DNA of 64,000 nt from Flavilitoribacter nigricans DSM 23189 = NBRC 102662 (GTDB taxonomy: Bacteria > Bacteroidota > Bacteroidia > Chitinophagales > Saprospiraceae): assembly GCF_002646595.1 (NCBI RefSeq), contig NZ_PDUD01000012.1:1-64000 (forward strand). Reading direction: 5' to 3'. Position 1 is the stretch's first letter; each line of letters opens with the position of its first letter. The notes beneath the pieces are model-generated. The model was not told the origin of the DNA. It searched no databases and saw only the letters and a program-made list of their open reading frames with translations. The translations under genes and the position numbers were made by a program. Shown here piece by piece: positions 1-8,261 of the stretch.

Positions 1-714
1 GCCGGCCACCCGCCAATCGACATGATTTAGGTAAAATACCTGGTATTTGCGTTCTGGATAGCAGATTTCTTTTATCATTTCACCCAGTCAACTCATTCTT
101 ATTTAATGCGATTGCCCTATTGGGAAAACGCTTTCGTGAAAAGAATTACTAATTTTTCACTACCTTGTGTTCTATTAAATACTATCATTACATACTTCTT
201 CCGCAACCCGTATAGGTCGATAACCAACTATGTAAGTTTAATATACCCTATCGGTCTATCTACTTGAATTCCCTACTATCTTTTCCGCGTAACCACTTTC
301 TATTTTGCAGCGACATTGGTTAGTTCCTGACGTTTCGACACCGTCGGAATAAAGGCAATTTGAGTGTAGTGTATACAGACCGAAGTGGTTTAGGAAAAAC
401 CCTACATCATGGTATGTCGAGTATAACTTCTCCGCATTGATCACCTCCTTTTATTTTGGCATAGCGTATTGATCGCCCGACGGGATAAGCTTTAGGTAGC
501 CCTTTCCGGGGAACCTGCTTTCCTACCGTGAAAATGGAGAGCGGAACCGATTAAATACCCTATCTACCTACCGGCAGCGAACAAATGAAACCGCCGGGTA
601 CTTATTGAGAAAGCGATAGGTAATGCTACAAAAATAAAGGGGGTAGATGAAAGGTATCAGAATTCCCAACTATCAAAAACAGGTGAGGATAATATCAGAT
701 ATCCTCAGAACAAA
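1..714. other. Leading stretch without a supported gene
   Basis: No convincing coding region. The longest minus-strand reading (256-444) has no family signature, starts with GTG and is not supported by its neighbours. Positions 439-452 match the 3' end of 16S rRNA (GATCACCTCCTTTT), so on the minus strand they read as a very strong Shine-Dalgarno sequence. This is unusual here because the other genes lack one. No promoter of TAnnTTTG form was found just before the gene at 715. Confidence 0.5.
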
Positions 715-1521
715 ATGATCGCAAAAGAAAAAATCAGTATTAAAAGGTTTTGGCAGCCGAGCATGATGCTCATCATCTCCTTACTTACCTTATTATTCGT
801 TTTTCGCAAACAATCCAATATGGTGGATGAGGTCCATCACACCTGGGAAGTGAAGTCCCTGTTGTACGAGATCCAGAATAGTATCAAGAACGCGGAGACC
901 GGGCAGCGGGGTTATCTGCTGACCAAAGAAACCGCTTATCTGGAGCCTTTCCATCAGGGCAAATTGGATTACGAATCATTCCGGAACGACGTGCAGGAGG
1001 TGATCAAAAATTCCCCCGATCAGTTGGCAAAGCTGTCCAAATTAGACAGTCTGGCGACCCTGAAGATGGAGGAATTAGAGGCCAGTATACAGTTGGCGGA
1101 GCAGGGGAAGGATTCCCTGGTCTTGGAATTACTCAAATCGGATGCCGGAAAATTGTACATGGATGATATCCGGACTTTACTCAGAGATATGCTGGATGAG
1201 GAGACGCGTCTGCTGGAAATACGCGAAGAGAATTTTCGACTCTGGCGATACGGCAGCTATACCCTGCTCTTCCTGTGTGCACTCCTTTCGGTCTATCTGG
1301 TAGTCCGCCTGTACAATTATGTCATGCCCTTTTTTGAAGAATTGGTTAATGCCCGGAAGGCCCTGCATAATTCAAATGCCAACATGTCGGAAACCATTGC
1401 CGTTCTAAAGGCCGAATTCAATGAAAAAGAAAATGAGCTACGGCAGAAAGAACAGCAACTGAAGAATTTGAGCGAAGAAATTGAGACCCTGAACCGGGAT
1501 CTCAAAAAACGGAAGAAATGA
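715..1521 (+). CDS. CHASE3-domain membrane sensor with C-terminal coiled coil
   Basis: Inner-membrane sensory protein of 268 residues. TM1 is at about residues 17-31, an extracytoplasmic CHASE3 domain follows with its hallmark ETGQRGYLLT at residues 61-70, TM2 is at about 181-198, and a charged coiled coil fills 215-268. CHASE3 is normally the input domain of histidine kinases or cyclases. Here there is no kinase, HAMP or cyclase domain, so the output is presumably passed through the coiled coil to a partner. The stop codon overlaps the start of the DUF3095 gene (ATGA), so the two are translationally coupled and that protein is the obvious partner. The ligand is unknown. Domain call strong; partnership inferred. 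Confidence 0.82.
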   Translation: MIAKEKISIKRFWQPSMMLIISLLTLLFVFRKQSNMVDEVHHTWEVKSLLYEIQNSIKNAETGQRGYLLTKETAYLEPFHQGKLDYESFRNDVQEVIKNSPDQLAKLSKLDSLATLKMEELEASIQLAEQGKDSLVLELLKSDAGKLYMDDIRTLLRDMLDEETRLLEIREENFRLWRYGSYTLLFLCALLSVYLVVRLYNYVMPFFEELVNARKALHNSNANMSETIAVLKAEFNEKENELRQKEQQLKNLSEEIETLNRDLKKRKK

Positions 1522-2678
1522 TGGTTACGGAAAAAGCTTCTATCTATTATTATTCCAACCTGCCGGTACATCAGCTTGCTCCCGAAGACCTGCTGTCCGA
1601 GGTCAGTAACTTTTCTGTAGTGCCCGAGGATTGGGTGTTGATTGTAATGGATATCGAAAAATCCACACAGGCCGTACGCTACAAGATGCACCGGGATATC
1701 AATCGCATCGCGACCGAAAGTATCATGGCCACCCTGAACGAAATGAAGTTGCTGAATCCCGATATAGCTATTCCATTTTTTTACGGTGGCGACGGAGCCT
1801 CCTTACTGATCCCCGGAGCCTATCTTCAGCAGATCCGGCTGATGCTGGATGATTTTCGCTACCACATCTATACCAATTATTTTCTCAATCTTCGGGTTGG
1901 TTTTCTCGCTATAAAGGATATTTACGAACGCGGCCACGCCATTAAGCTGGCCCGGCTTTCCCACCACCGGCATTTTTCCATTCCCGTGGCGCTGGGAGAT
2001 GGATTAAAAGCCGGAGAAAGGTTGATCAAGGACCGCCTCGTTAACGAACGGAAAGAGCCCAGTCAAAGAATGTACGTGGATACCGAAGGCGTTTCCTGTT
2101 CCTGGCAAAGCATCAAATTCCAAAAGACGAGTAACCGGACACTGTGTTTTATCGTGTCGCTGCGGGATCTCTCCCAGCAGGCCTCCACCCTGGCCGGCAT
2201 CAATCAAAAGATAGCCAGTATATTCGGGAACTACCCGGAGCGAACCATCTTTCCGATCAAATACCTGGAGCGAAAAAACAAGATCTCGGCTATTTATCTG
2301 CAACAGATGAAGTTTCCCAATCCATTGAACTGGGAGTATCTGGTAGTTAAGGTACTCGGGAAATACTATTTCAGATGGTTCCAGCGGGGACGGGATTTTG
2401 CCGAAAAGCTCTCGACGAGTATTTTGCCCACGCTTTACGATGGAGATTACGCCGACATCCTGATCGGGACCAAGGAACAGATCGCCACGTTTATCGGACA
2501 TTTACAAATGCTGGAGAATAAAGGGATCCTGTTTTTCGGAAGTTTTATTTCCCACCAGGCGATCATCAAATGTTCTATGAACATTGACGAGAACAAGACC
2601 ATTTACTTACTGGACGGCGGTGAAGGCGGTTTCACTTCTGCGGCAAAAGTGATAAAGCCCAAAATGCGCAAAGACTGA
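1518..2678 (+). CDS. DUF3095 family protein (nucleotide-cyclase-like)
   Basis: Soluble protein of 386 residues of the DUF3095 family, whose N-terminal half resembles a nucleotidyl cyclase fold. The motif MDIEKST lies at about residues 43-49, where class III cyclases have a metal-binding Asp, and FFYGGDGASLL at about 86-96 resembles the GGDE/GGDGA region. The C-terminal half is the family's unnamed domain. No signal peptide or membrane segment. The start overlaps the preceding CHASE3 gene by four bases. ATG at 1521 is an equally possible start. Catalytic activity has not been shown for the family as far as I know, so a signalling role is inferred from the fold and the coupled sensor. Confidence 0.8.
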   Translation: MMVTEKASIYYYSNLPVHQLAPEDLLSEVSNFSVVPEDWVLIVMDIEKSTQAVRYKMHRDINRIATESIMATLNEMKLLNPDIAIPFFYGGDGASLLIPGAYLQQIRLMLDDFRYHIYTNYFLNLRVGFLAIKDIYERGHAIKLARLSHHRHFSIPVALGDGLKAGERLIKDRLVNERKEPSQRMYVDTEGVSCSWQSIKFQKTSNRTLCFIVSLRDLSQQASTLAGINQKIASIFGNYPERTIFPIKYLERKNKISAIYLQQMKFPNPLNWEYLVVKVLGKYYFRWFQRGRDFAEKLSTSILPTLYDGDYADILIGTKEQIATFIGHLQMLENKGILFFGSFISHQAIIKCSMNIDENKTIYLLDGGEGGFTSAAKVIKPKMRKD

Positions 2679-2803
2679 ACTCCGGCGAAAGCATCCTCCG
2701 GAATGCTGCGAAGGCAGGCAACCAACAGGTTTGGAGAACTATACGTCAGTACATCCATCTCCAATGATCAACAACAATCAACTTACCTTTAAAATTTCAC
2801 CAA

Positions 2804-2831
2804 CCTGCACCCTGCCAGGCAGGTGTTTTTT
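2804..2831 (+). terminator. Weak intrinsic terminator candidate
   Basis: Five-base stem CCTGC/GCAGG followed by a run of six T, about 125 bases after the DUF3095 stop. The stem is short. Its presence argues against the GTG at 2823 as start of the following response regulator. Confidence 0.35.
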
Positions 2832-2975
2832 AAACCTAGCATAAAAATAACAGCCCCTTTCCCAGCCGTAACGAACTCCAAAGACCTCATAGTAGTTTAT
2901 TTTATAAGACAAAAACTAAAAGTTAATCTTTTTTCAAGCGTTTTCGCTGTGAAACCAGTTAACTACCCGAAAGCC

Positions 2976-3416
2976 ATGCGTGAAGTAAATAATCCCCAAA
3001 AACTCAACTGTGTGCTACTGGTGGATGATGACCCGACCACCATTTTTCTGCACCGTTGGGTAATTGATCGGATGCAGTTGGCGCATCAGGTCAAAAGTGC
3101 GAACGACGGGCAGGAAGCGCTGAAACTGCTCGCTCAAAACGAGGAGCAGACCAACGATCAGGTTCCGGACCTTATCCTTTTGGATATCAATATGCCGGTA
3201 ATGAACGGTTGGGAATTTTTGGATGCCTACGAGAAACAAAATATCGCAGGTTCCCTGCCGCTGGTGATAATGGTTTCCACGGCACTGCCCACCGAGGGGC
3301 AGCAAAAAGCTGCGAAGAAACGCGACATCCCGCTCGAGTTTTTGGAGAAACCCCTAAAAAAAGAGAATCTGCTAAAGGTTGTCCAACAACACTTTGCTAT
3401 GAATACTCCGGGATAA
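2976..3416 (+). CDS. Single-domain response regulator (CheY-like receiver)
   Basis: Receiver-domain protein of 147 residues from the chosen ATG. The acidic pocket is LLVDDD near residues 12-17, the phospho-acceptor Asp is in LLDINMPVMNG, the switch Ser/Thr is in MVSTA, and the conserved Lys is in LEKPLKK. There is no output domain. It belongs to the Bacteroidota group of stand-alone receivers that act by protein contact, often with hybrid kinases elsewhere. An upstream GTG at 2823 would add 51 residues of poor quality and lies inside a stem-loop, so ATG 2976 is preferred. It follows the CHASE3-DUF3095 pair and may work with it, which is inference from position only. Confidence 0.85.
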   Translation: MREVNNPQKLNCVLLVDDDPTTIFLHRWVIDRMQLAHQVKSANDGQEALKLLAQNEEQTNDQVPDLILLDINMPVMNGWEFLDAYEKQNIAGSLPLVIMVSTALPTEGQQKAAKKRDIPLEFLEKPLKKENLLKVVQQHFAMNTPG

Positions 3417-3636
3417 GGTAGCATGATAACTTCTGCCGAGGCGAAAATTCCTCAAATTAATATGTATTCAGGATGATGGATTGACTTCAGCGGATTAATC
3501 CTCATTTCGCCTCCCTTCTTGTTCTAAAGTGAAGTAGTCGAGGCTTGAGCCGAATGCTCCTTACCAAAAGCTATAGTGAACCTGTTGTTTTGGTTAATTC
3601 TTTCCGGCTCGTACGGCAAAAATGTTGCACTGCCCC

Positions 3637-3918
3637 TCAGACCATTTCCCAGGAATCATCTTCATTGATGGCCAAAGTGTGCGTTTCCAATTCACCATTG
3701 ACCATTATATCACAGGTAAACCAGGGACGTTCGAAATCATCAATGGTATATACTTCAACTACTGGATCCTGGGCAATGATCCGTTCTATGGTATCCGCCG
3801 TCCAACCGGGCTCCTCTACACCCTGAGCAATTTCCTGCTCTCTCTGCACCTTATCCTCCTCCGGAACTTTAAGGAGGCGAATTTTATCTCCGATCTTCAA
3901 TTTTTTCCGGTCCGGCAT
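3637..3918 (-). CDS. Small acidic protein of unknown function
   Basis: 93 residues, acidic, no signal peptide or membrane segment. It begins MPDRKKLKIGDKIRLLKVPE and ends in a pattern of aromatic and acidic residues (PWFTCDI, then INEDDSWEMV). The regular beta-strand-like alternation and the clean start make it more protein-like than the overlapping plus-strand readings. I recall similar small Bacteroidota proteins with a KIGDxIRxLxVP start, but cannot name a family. It is a lone minus-strand gene with no operon partner. Confidence 0.6.
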   Translation of the reverse strand: MPDRKKLKIGDKIRLLKVPEEDKVQREQEIAQGVEEPGWTADTIERIIAQDPVVEVYTIDDFERPWFTCDIMVNGELETHTLAINEDDSWEMV

Positions 3919-4418
3919 AATAGTATTTTTCAGATGTTATACGAATTGACCTATTGCCATTACAGTTGCTGGTTCAGTAGAAAAACGTTGGATGATGGCC
4001 TCGACAAAGCCTGCAGCCAAATCCACTCCTTCCGACTTTCGCTATTTGCGCAAAATACCGCGCTTACGCCCAACCGCAAGAGTAACTGTTTGGGTAACCC
4101 AAACAGGCCGGTTTTAGTTTCCCCATTCCCTCCGCTATCTGCAGTTCATTTTCATTGGCAACAACCATCAGCGGTCCCGATATGGGTTTGGGATAGGCTA
4201 CGGATCGCGGGGCTTAGGTCCTGAAGAACGGTAAAGCTTCAAACCAGCCCAATCTTTCCTCTCGATAATTCACCTGCTTACTTATCTATTTGAAAGTCAA
4301 ATAACCAGTAAAATCAGCGGATATCCTTATCTTCAAAACATCTACACGCTGCTATCTGATAGTTTGGCTACCACGAAGTTGCCAGCCCATCCGAACACCT
4401 TTAACCAATTAAGCAACT
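3919..4418. other. Gene-free stretch with a perfect palindrome and a dispersed repeat
   Basis: No supported gene. At 4086-4106 there is a perfect 10-base inverted repeat with a one-base centre (CTGTTTGGGT-A-ACCCAAACAG), operator-like or cruciform-forming. At 4154-4205 lies one copy of the CCGAT repeat. Confidence 0.5.
4154..4205 (+). repeat. CCGAT dispersed repeat, copy 1
   Basis: Shares the order GGCAACAACCA-CAGCGGTCCCGAT-TTGGGATAGGC-GGAT with copies at 5188-5250 and 8828-8892. The core contains CCGAT followed by a degenerate ATcGGGAT, suggesting a small hairpin. No coding potential. Confidence 0.55.
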
Positions 4419-5177
4419 ATGATAAGATTTTTTCGGAAGATCAGACTAGAGAGTTTATCTCTTGGCAAAACAAAAAAATATCTCCAATACGCTCTGGGAG
4501 AAATAATCCTGGTAGTTATCGGGATCCTGATCGCGATACAAATAAACGAGTGGAACCAGAATCGTATTGAGAAAAAACAATATGCCATCATCCTGCAGAA
4601 TCTCGAGGATGAATTTAATCAGACGAAAACGTTACTTACCACTCTAACTTCGCATTATACATCAGGTATCCAGGCCAGTAGTAAACTGATGCACCAATTC
4701 GGTTCAGATCAGAAGATCTACTCCGTTCCACAGATTGACACCTTGCTGGCCCTCTCTATGCAGCAACCTCCTTTTTATCCGCCTCAACCCGTACTGGCCG
4801 AGCTGATGAATTCGGGAAAGCTAAAATCTTTATCCAACAAGGAACTAAAGCAACACTTATTTGATTGGGAGGCTAACGTCCGTTGGCTTCATTTTGACTA
4901 CGATCTTTTTATAAGTTTTAGTAACGATCAATTTCAGCCCTATATCAACAAAAAATGGTCCTGGAAAAATATTGACCTGGCGGAGGGAAATGAATTCCAT
5001 GATGCCAGAAGCACCTTACTGGATACCGATATCTACGGCATTTTTCAGGAATTGGAATTTGAAAACCTGATCGACTCCAATTTATTCCACTCCAATAGGT
5101 TGTACAAAAGGCTGGTAAATATTGGAATTTTGATCGATAATATCCTGAAGCAAATTGAAGTGAGTTTGCAGGATTAG
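4419..5177 (+). CDS. DUF6090 family membrane protein
   Basis: 252 residues. The N-terminus has the family pattern: MIRFFRKIR, a short basic stretch, then KYLQYALGEIILVVIGILIA and IQINEWN, which forms one membrane helix at about residues 26-44. The rest is a mainly helical domain of about 200 residues. DUF6090 proteins are widespread in Bacteroidota, often in several copies, with no assigned function. The orientation suggests an N-terminal anchor with the helical domain on one side of the membrane. Start chosen at the ATG that gives the conserved MIRFF opening. No operon partner. Confidence 0.82.
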   Translation: MIRFFRKIRLESLSLGKTKKYLQYALGEIILVVIGILIAIQINEWNQNRIEKKQYAIILQNLEDEFNQTKTLLTTLTSHYTSGIQASSKLMHQFGSDQKIYSVPQIDTLLALSMQQPPFYPPQPVLAELMNSGKLKSLSNKELKQHLFDWEANVRWLHFDYDLFISFSNDQFQPYINKKWSWKNIDLAEGNEFHDARSTLLDTDIYGIFQELEFENLIDSNLFHSNRLYKRLVNIGILIDNILKQIEVSLQD

Positions 5178-5187
5178 ATAAAAAGCT

Positions 5188-5250
5188 CGTCGTTGCAAAT
5201 GACGACCAGCGACCCCGATGTAGGTTTGGGATATGATTATGATAAGGAGA
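5188..5250 (+). repeat. CCGAT dispersed repeat, copy 2
   Basis: Contains TTGCAAATGACGACCAGCG, then CCCCGATGTAGGTTTGGGAT, then a diverged tail ending in GAGAGCGGG. It matches copies at 4154 and 8828 in order and spacing. It lies immediately after the DUF6090 stop. Confidence 0.6.
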
Positions 5251-5271
5251 GCGGGAAAAAATCAAAGATCA

Positions 5272-5607
5272 ATGAAATTAAAAAATTGGATCCAATTATT
5301 TTTACTAGTGGGTCTTATTTCGTTGGGTGTATTTTCTTCCATGAGGAGTAGAGCATTATTAAACAAATGTTCTAAAAGCACTAGTGCAGTGATCATCGAT
5401 AAATATCGAATCAAAAGCAGAGGGTATTTTATAAAATATGCTTATAAAGTTAATGGATCTGATTATGAATCCAGTGAGTCAATTAAACAGAAAATTGAGG
5501 TAGAGTCTTTTCACATTGGAGATACTCTCGATATAAGCGTTAGTTGCTTAGATCCAAACGTGAGCAAGTTTAAACCTCTAAAATCAGGAGAGAAAAATAA
5601 AAATTGA
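5272..5607 (+). CDS. Small single-pass membrane protein, unknown
   Basis: 111 residues from the ATG at 5272 (MKLKNWIQLFLL). One N-terminal helix at about residues 5-22 is followed by a small beta-rich domain (IIDKYRIKSRGYFIKYAYKV, then GDTLDISVSC) that resembles the extracytoplasmic halves of short DUF3592-like proteins, though I cannot assign it. An upstream ATG at 5233 would overlap the CCGAT repeat and add a poor N-terminus, so it is rejected. GC content is lower than in the neighbours. Followed by a strong stem-loop. Confidence 0.55.
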   Translation: MKLKNWIQLFLLVGLISLGVFSSMRSRALLNKCSKSTSAVIIDKYRIKSRGYFIKYAYKVNGSDYESSESIKQKIEVESFHIGDTLDISVSCLDPNVSKFKPLKSGEKNKN

Positions 5608-5634
5608 TCTATTGTCTATATGGATTGCTAATAC

Positions 5635-5677
5635 AAAATTGGGGATGGTGAATCTCCATGCACCACCCCACAATTTT
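5635..5677. terminator. Bidirectional stem-loop terminator
   Basis: Long imperfect hairpin with AAATTG-GGGATGGTG on the left and CACCACCCC-ACAATTT on the right, a loop of about ten bases, and A/T runs on both outer flanks. Placed 28 bases after the stop of the small membrane protein. Confidence 0.6.
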
Positions 5678-5690
5678 CACTAATTAATCT

Positions 5691-5840
5691 AAGTTGCGAT
5701 GTAACTTAGGTAGCGGGTATAGAGTAGCGGGTAGAGGGATTACCTATCGTTAAAATGGAGCAAAATCGCTCATTTTAACGGTTGCAGTCTCTCTACGCTT
5801 TACCATCTACTCTCTACAATTCAAGTATCGCAACTTGAAT
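5691..5840. repeat. ~140 bp palindromic repeat element, copy 1
   Basis: An imperfect palindrome. The ends AAGTTGCGAT and ATCGCAACTT are inverted repeats. The centre is CGTTAAAATGGAG-CAAAATCG-CTCATTTTAACG, a near-perfect stem. A second, slightly shorter copy sits at 40821-40955 with about 65 nearly identical central bases. There is no ORF inside. It lies between convergent genes, ending four bases before the stop of the gene at 5844, so it may also act as a terminator. Confidence 0.75.
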
Positions 5841-5843
5841 AAA

Positions 5844-6551
5844 TTACTTACAGATCTCTGCATACTCATAGATATGCTTTTCGAAATCTGCCCAGCGCGG
5901 ATTGTCGCCGTATTTTTCGATCATTTCCGGACAGCCTTTGTAGATGAGGTTGAACTCATCTTCGTAGTGCTTTTTCTTCAGGCGAAAAGCGGTGTCCGTG
6001 CCTAACTTAAGGTAATAGGACTTTTTGTCACCGCCGACCAGATCGACCCCACCGATACCGAGCGAAGTAGTTTCCTTCGCTATCGGATCGTGGTAGACCC
6101 GTACTCTACCGGCTACGGTAGGGTTAGCCAGTTGCATGATCAGTTCATGGGTTTTCTTACCGATCCGTACCGGTGTTTTTTCCAGGTAGACGTAACCTTT
6201 CCCGATGATGTCCTTATCCAGGTCATTGCTACCGTCCCATTGCTTGGCATCAGTTAGAAACTCCATACCGGCGCTGAATTTGGCAAATCCGGAAGGCATT
6301 ACGTAGAGGTGTTTGATCTGATCCGGTTTCATTTTTACTTTATTGCCGTTGAGATCCTCAAATTTGATCTTTTTGAGAAGCCCTTTTTTCCAATCGTAGT
6401 CTTTAATGTTCCCCTGGAGTTCGGTGCCATCTTCCAGTGTAAGATAGGCCGTTTGTTTCTTCGAAAAACGAATAAATGAAGGCGAAAATCGTTGTGCCTG
6501 CAAAAAGAGCGCAGCACCCAATAAGAGCGCGAATGTCATCAGAGTTTTCAT
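5844..6551 (-). CDS. Secreted protein of unknown function
   Basis: 235 residues with a Sec signal peptide (MKTLMTFALLLGAALFLQAQ, cleavage after the AQ). The mature part begins with a small beta-barrel-like segment (TAYLTLEDGTELQGNIKDYDW) of the kind that precedes periplasmic/outer-membrane domains in Bacteroidota. A mixed domain follows with Lys-rich stretches and a C-terminal GCPEMIEKYG/KHIYEYAEIC region carrying two cysteines. No sorting domain. No family I can name. It reads toward the palindromic repeat at 5691 and is separated by it from the convergent gene. Confidence 0.6.
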   Translation of the reverse strand: MKTLMTFALLLGAALFLQAQRFSPSFIRFSKKQTAYLTLEDGTELQGNIKDYDWKKGLLKKIKFEDLNGNKVKMKPDQIKHLYVMPSGFAKFSAGMEFLTDAKQWDGSNDLDKDIIGKGYVYLEKTPVRIGKKTHELIMQLANPTVAGRVRVYHDPIAKETTSLGIGGVDLVGGDKKSYYLKLGTDTAFRLKKKHYEDEFNLIYKGCPEMIEKYGDNPRWADFEKHIYEYAEICK

Positions 6552-6572
6552 GTAATTTGAAAATTTTATAGA

Positions 6573-6620
6573 AGGTTAATTAATTGATGATTTGATGGCC
6601 GGATGGTTTATTGCTTGATC
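6573..6620. repeat. Octamer-periodic tract
   Basis: Six consecutive 8-base words: aggttaat, taattgat, gatttgat, ggccggat, ggtttatt, gcttgatc. One of at least eight such tracts in the window. It lies just upstream of the start of the secreted protein gene that begins at 6551. Confidence 0.5.
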
Positions 6621-6686
6621 GTTTACCAATCCCGTAGATTAACCGTAAGGCATATAGCCCTTGCCATGACAAAGTCTTACAGTTGA

Positions 6687-8261
6687 TCAGGGTCTGAAAA
6701 ATTTGCGGGTCTGCATCTGTCCGTTCAGTTCAAACTGCAGGAGCAGGAAACCATGGAGATGGCTGATATCGTAGCGCTGATGCGTCGGCGTCTGCAAAGA
6801 TTCCAGTAAGCGACCATCCTGGGTGAACACGTGTACCCGAACCTGCCCGAACTCCTCCGCCAGAACCTCGAAAGTAGTGGGCGTTAGCTGCACTTCAAAA
6901 GCCGGTTCGATCCGGTTATCACGAACAGCGGTGGTCACCTCGATATCCAGATCTATATAATAGAGTTCCCGCCCGATGGAGGTATCCAGATTGCTGAGAA
7001 AATAAAGTCGGTCGTTTTGTACCCCCAGTAGCAGGATCGCATCTATGAAGACAGAGGATTGGTTAAAATTGTAAAAATTCTTATAGCTACCGTCTTCCAG
7101 ATCGACGTAATACAATTCCGGTCGGAACCCGTTGGAAGTGCCGGAAGCAATAAATGCATACTGGCCCGCCGTCAGAATATTAGAGATATAAGAGCTGATC
7201 TCAAATAAGTTTTGGGTGCCGGCGGCTGTACCATCCGAGTAAACCAGAAAATCATCTCCGAAGAAACCTTCTGAAACCGCGAAAACCATTTTGTCCTGAT
7301 AAGCAGCGTACTGGATACCCGTACCCTGGGTGGCCGAGAGATTACTGGAAGCGTACAGCAGTTCCTCTTCACCCGAGACACCATTGATGCCGTAATATCC
7401 CAGATTACCGAACCAGCCCAGAGCCTGACCGGTGGTAAAAGGATGGAGCCTATTGGCTGATGCACCACTGATGTCCAGTTTGGAGAGAATGCCATCCGAT
7501 TTTTGGTAGACATAAGTACCATTAACCTCCCCGTTAAAGCTATCATCGACGCCAAAGACCAATCCGGCCTCAACTTCGCTGAGACCAAATACATCGGCAA
7601 AATTGGAAGTCTCTGTCGTCTGGGCGAGCAGTACGGCAGTTCCCTCGGCCACGGTGTAAAGTCGAACCGTATCGTCAGCCGCCTGGGTAAGAAAAGCGAT
7701 CTCCTCCCCGTAGGTGGTATAATTGTTAGACGCCTGCACATAAGCAGAAGTAAACGCTACGCCGTCGAAGACACTTTCGTTTTCCTGACCATCCGTCCGG
7801 AACAGTTCCCCGTCGTATGTATAGTACAGATAACCGGAAGCTGAAACGATCAATCCCTGCGGAGTACTGGTCGGGTGCGTCCCGGGATCAAAAAACAGCG
7901 TAGTGCCATCCGGGGTACCGTCCGTCACCCAAAGGGCTCCGCCGTTGGTGGCATCAAAAGCCGAAAAGAAAACTTTCCCCTGGAATTCGGTGAAGTATTT
8001 CGGTTGGGATGATGCCATGCCTGGATTTACATCCTTCAGTACAGCTAATTCACCGTTTGTTACAACAGCTACTTCTTCTCCGATGTCGTCACCGACGATG
8101 GGAAAGATAAGATGATCCTGAAAGGTAATTCCCTGAAAGTTGAAAAAATTATAGCTGTCATTTTCGCCCGAATTGAAATCCTGCACCAGCACGGGGCTTT
8201 GGGCGAAAGCGCTTAGTGCAAGCCAAAAGAGTGTGAACGCGAGTAAAGTCTTTAATTGCAT
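6687..8261 (-). CDS. T9SS-exported ELWVTDGT-repeat protein
   Basis: 524 residues. The Sec signal peptide (to about residue 20, LSAFAQ) is followed by a beta-propeller-like body with ELWVTDGT-type repeats (LWVTDGTPDGTTLF, VYSDGTAAGTQNLF, LFRTDGQENESVF and RELYYIDL). A C-terminal T9SS type A sorting domain occupies about residues 450-524, ending in a RKFF-containing strand. Such proteins are secreted through the outer membrane and cell-surface attached or released. The substrate is unknown. The repeats resemble hyalin/ELWxxDGT proteins common in marine Bacteroidota. No operon partner. Signal peptide and sorting domain are clear; the propeller fold is inferred from repeats. Confidence 0.75.
   Translation of the reverse strand: MQLKTLLAFTLFWLALSAFAQSPVLVQDFNSGENDSYNFFNFQGITFQDHLIFPIVGDDIGEEVAVVTNGELAVLKDVNPGMASSQPKYFTEFQGKVFFSAFDATNGGALWVTDGTPDGTTLFFDPGTHPTSTPQGLIVSASGYLYYTYDGELFRTDGQENESVFDGVAFTSAYVQASNNYTTYGEEIAFLTQAADDTVRLYTVAEGTAVLLAQTTETSNFADVFGLSEVEAGLVFGVDDSFNGEVNGTYVYQKSDGILSKLDISGASANRLHPFTTGQALGWFGNLGYYGINGVSGEEELLYASSNLSATQGTGIQYAAYQDKMVFAVSEGFFGDDFLVYSDGTAAGTQNLFEISSYISNILTAGQYAFIASGTSNGFRPELYYVDLEDGSYKNFYNFNQSSVFIDAILLLGVQNDRLYFLSNLDTSIGRELYYIDLDIEVTTAVRDNRIEPAFEVQLTPTTFEVLAEEFGQVRVHVFTQDGRLLESLQTPTHQRYDISHLHGFLLLQFELNGQMQTRKFFRP

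Noticed and set aside
256-444. 62-residue minus-strand protein
   Set aside because: No features, GTG start and no support beyond the strong SD-like site. Kept only as an observation on the SD-like site.
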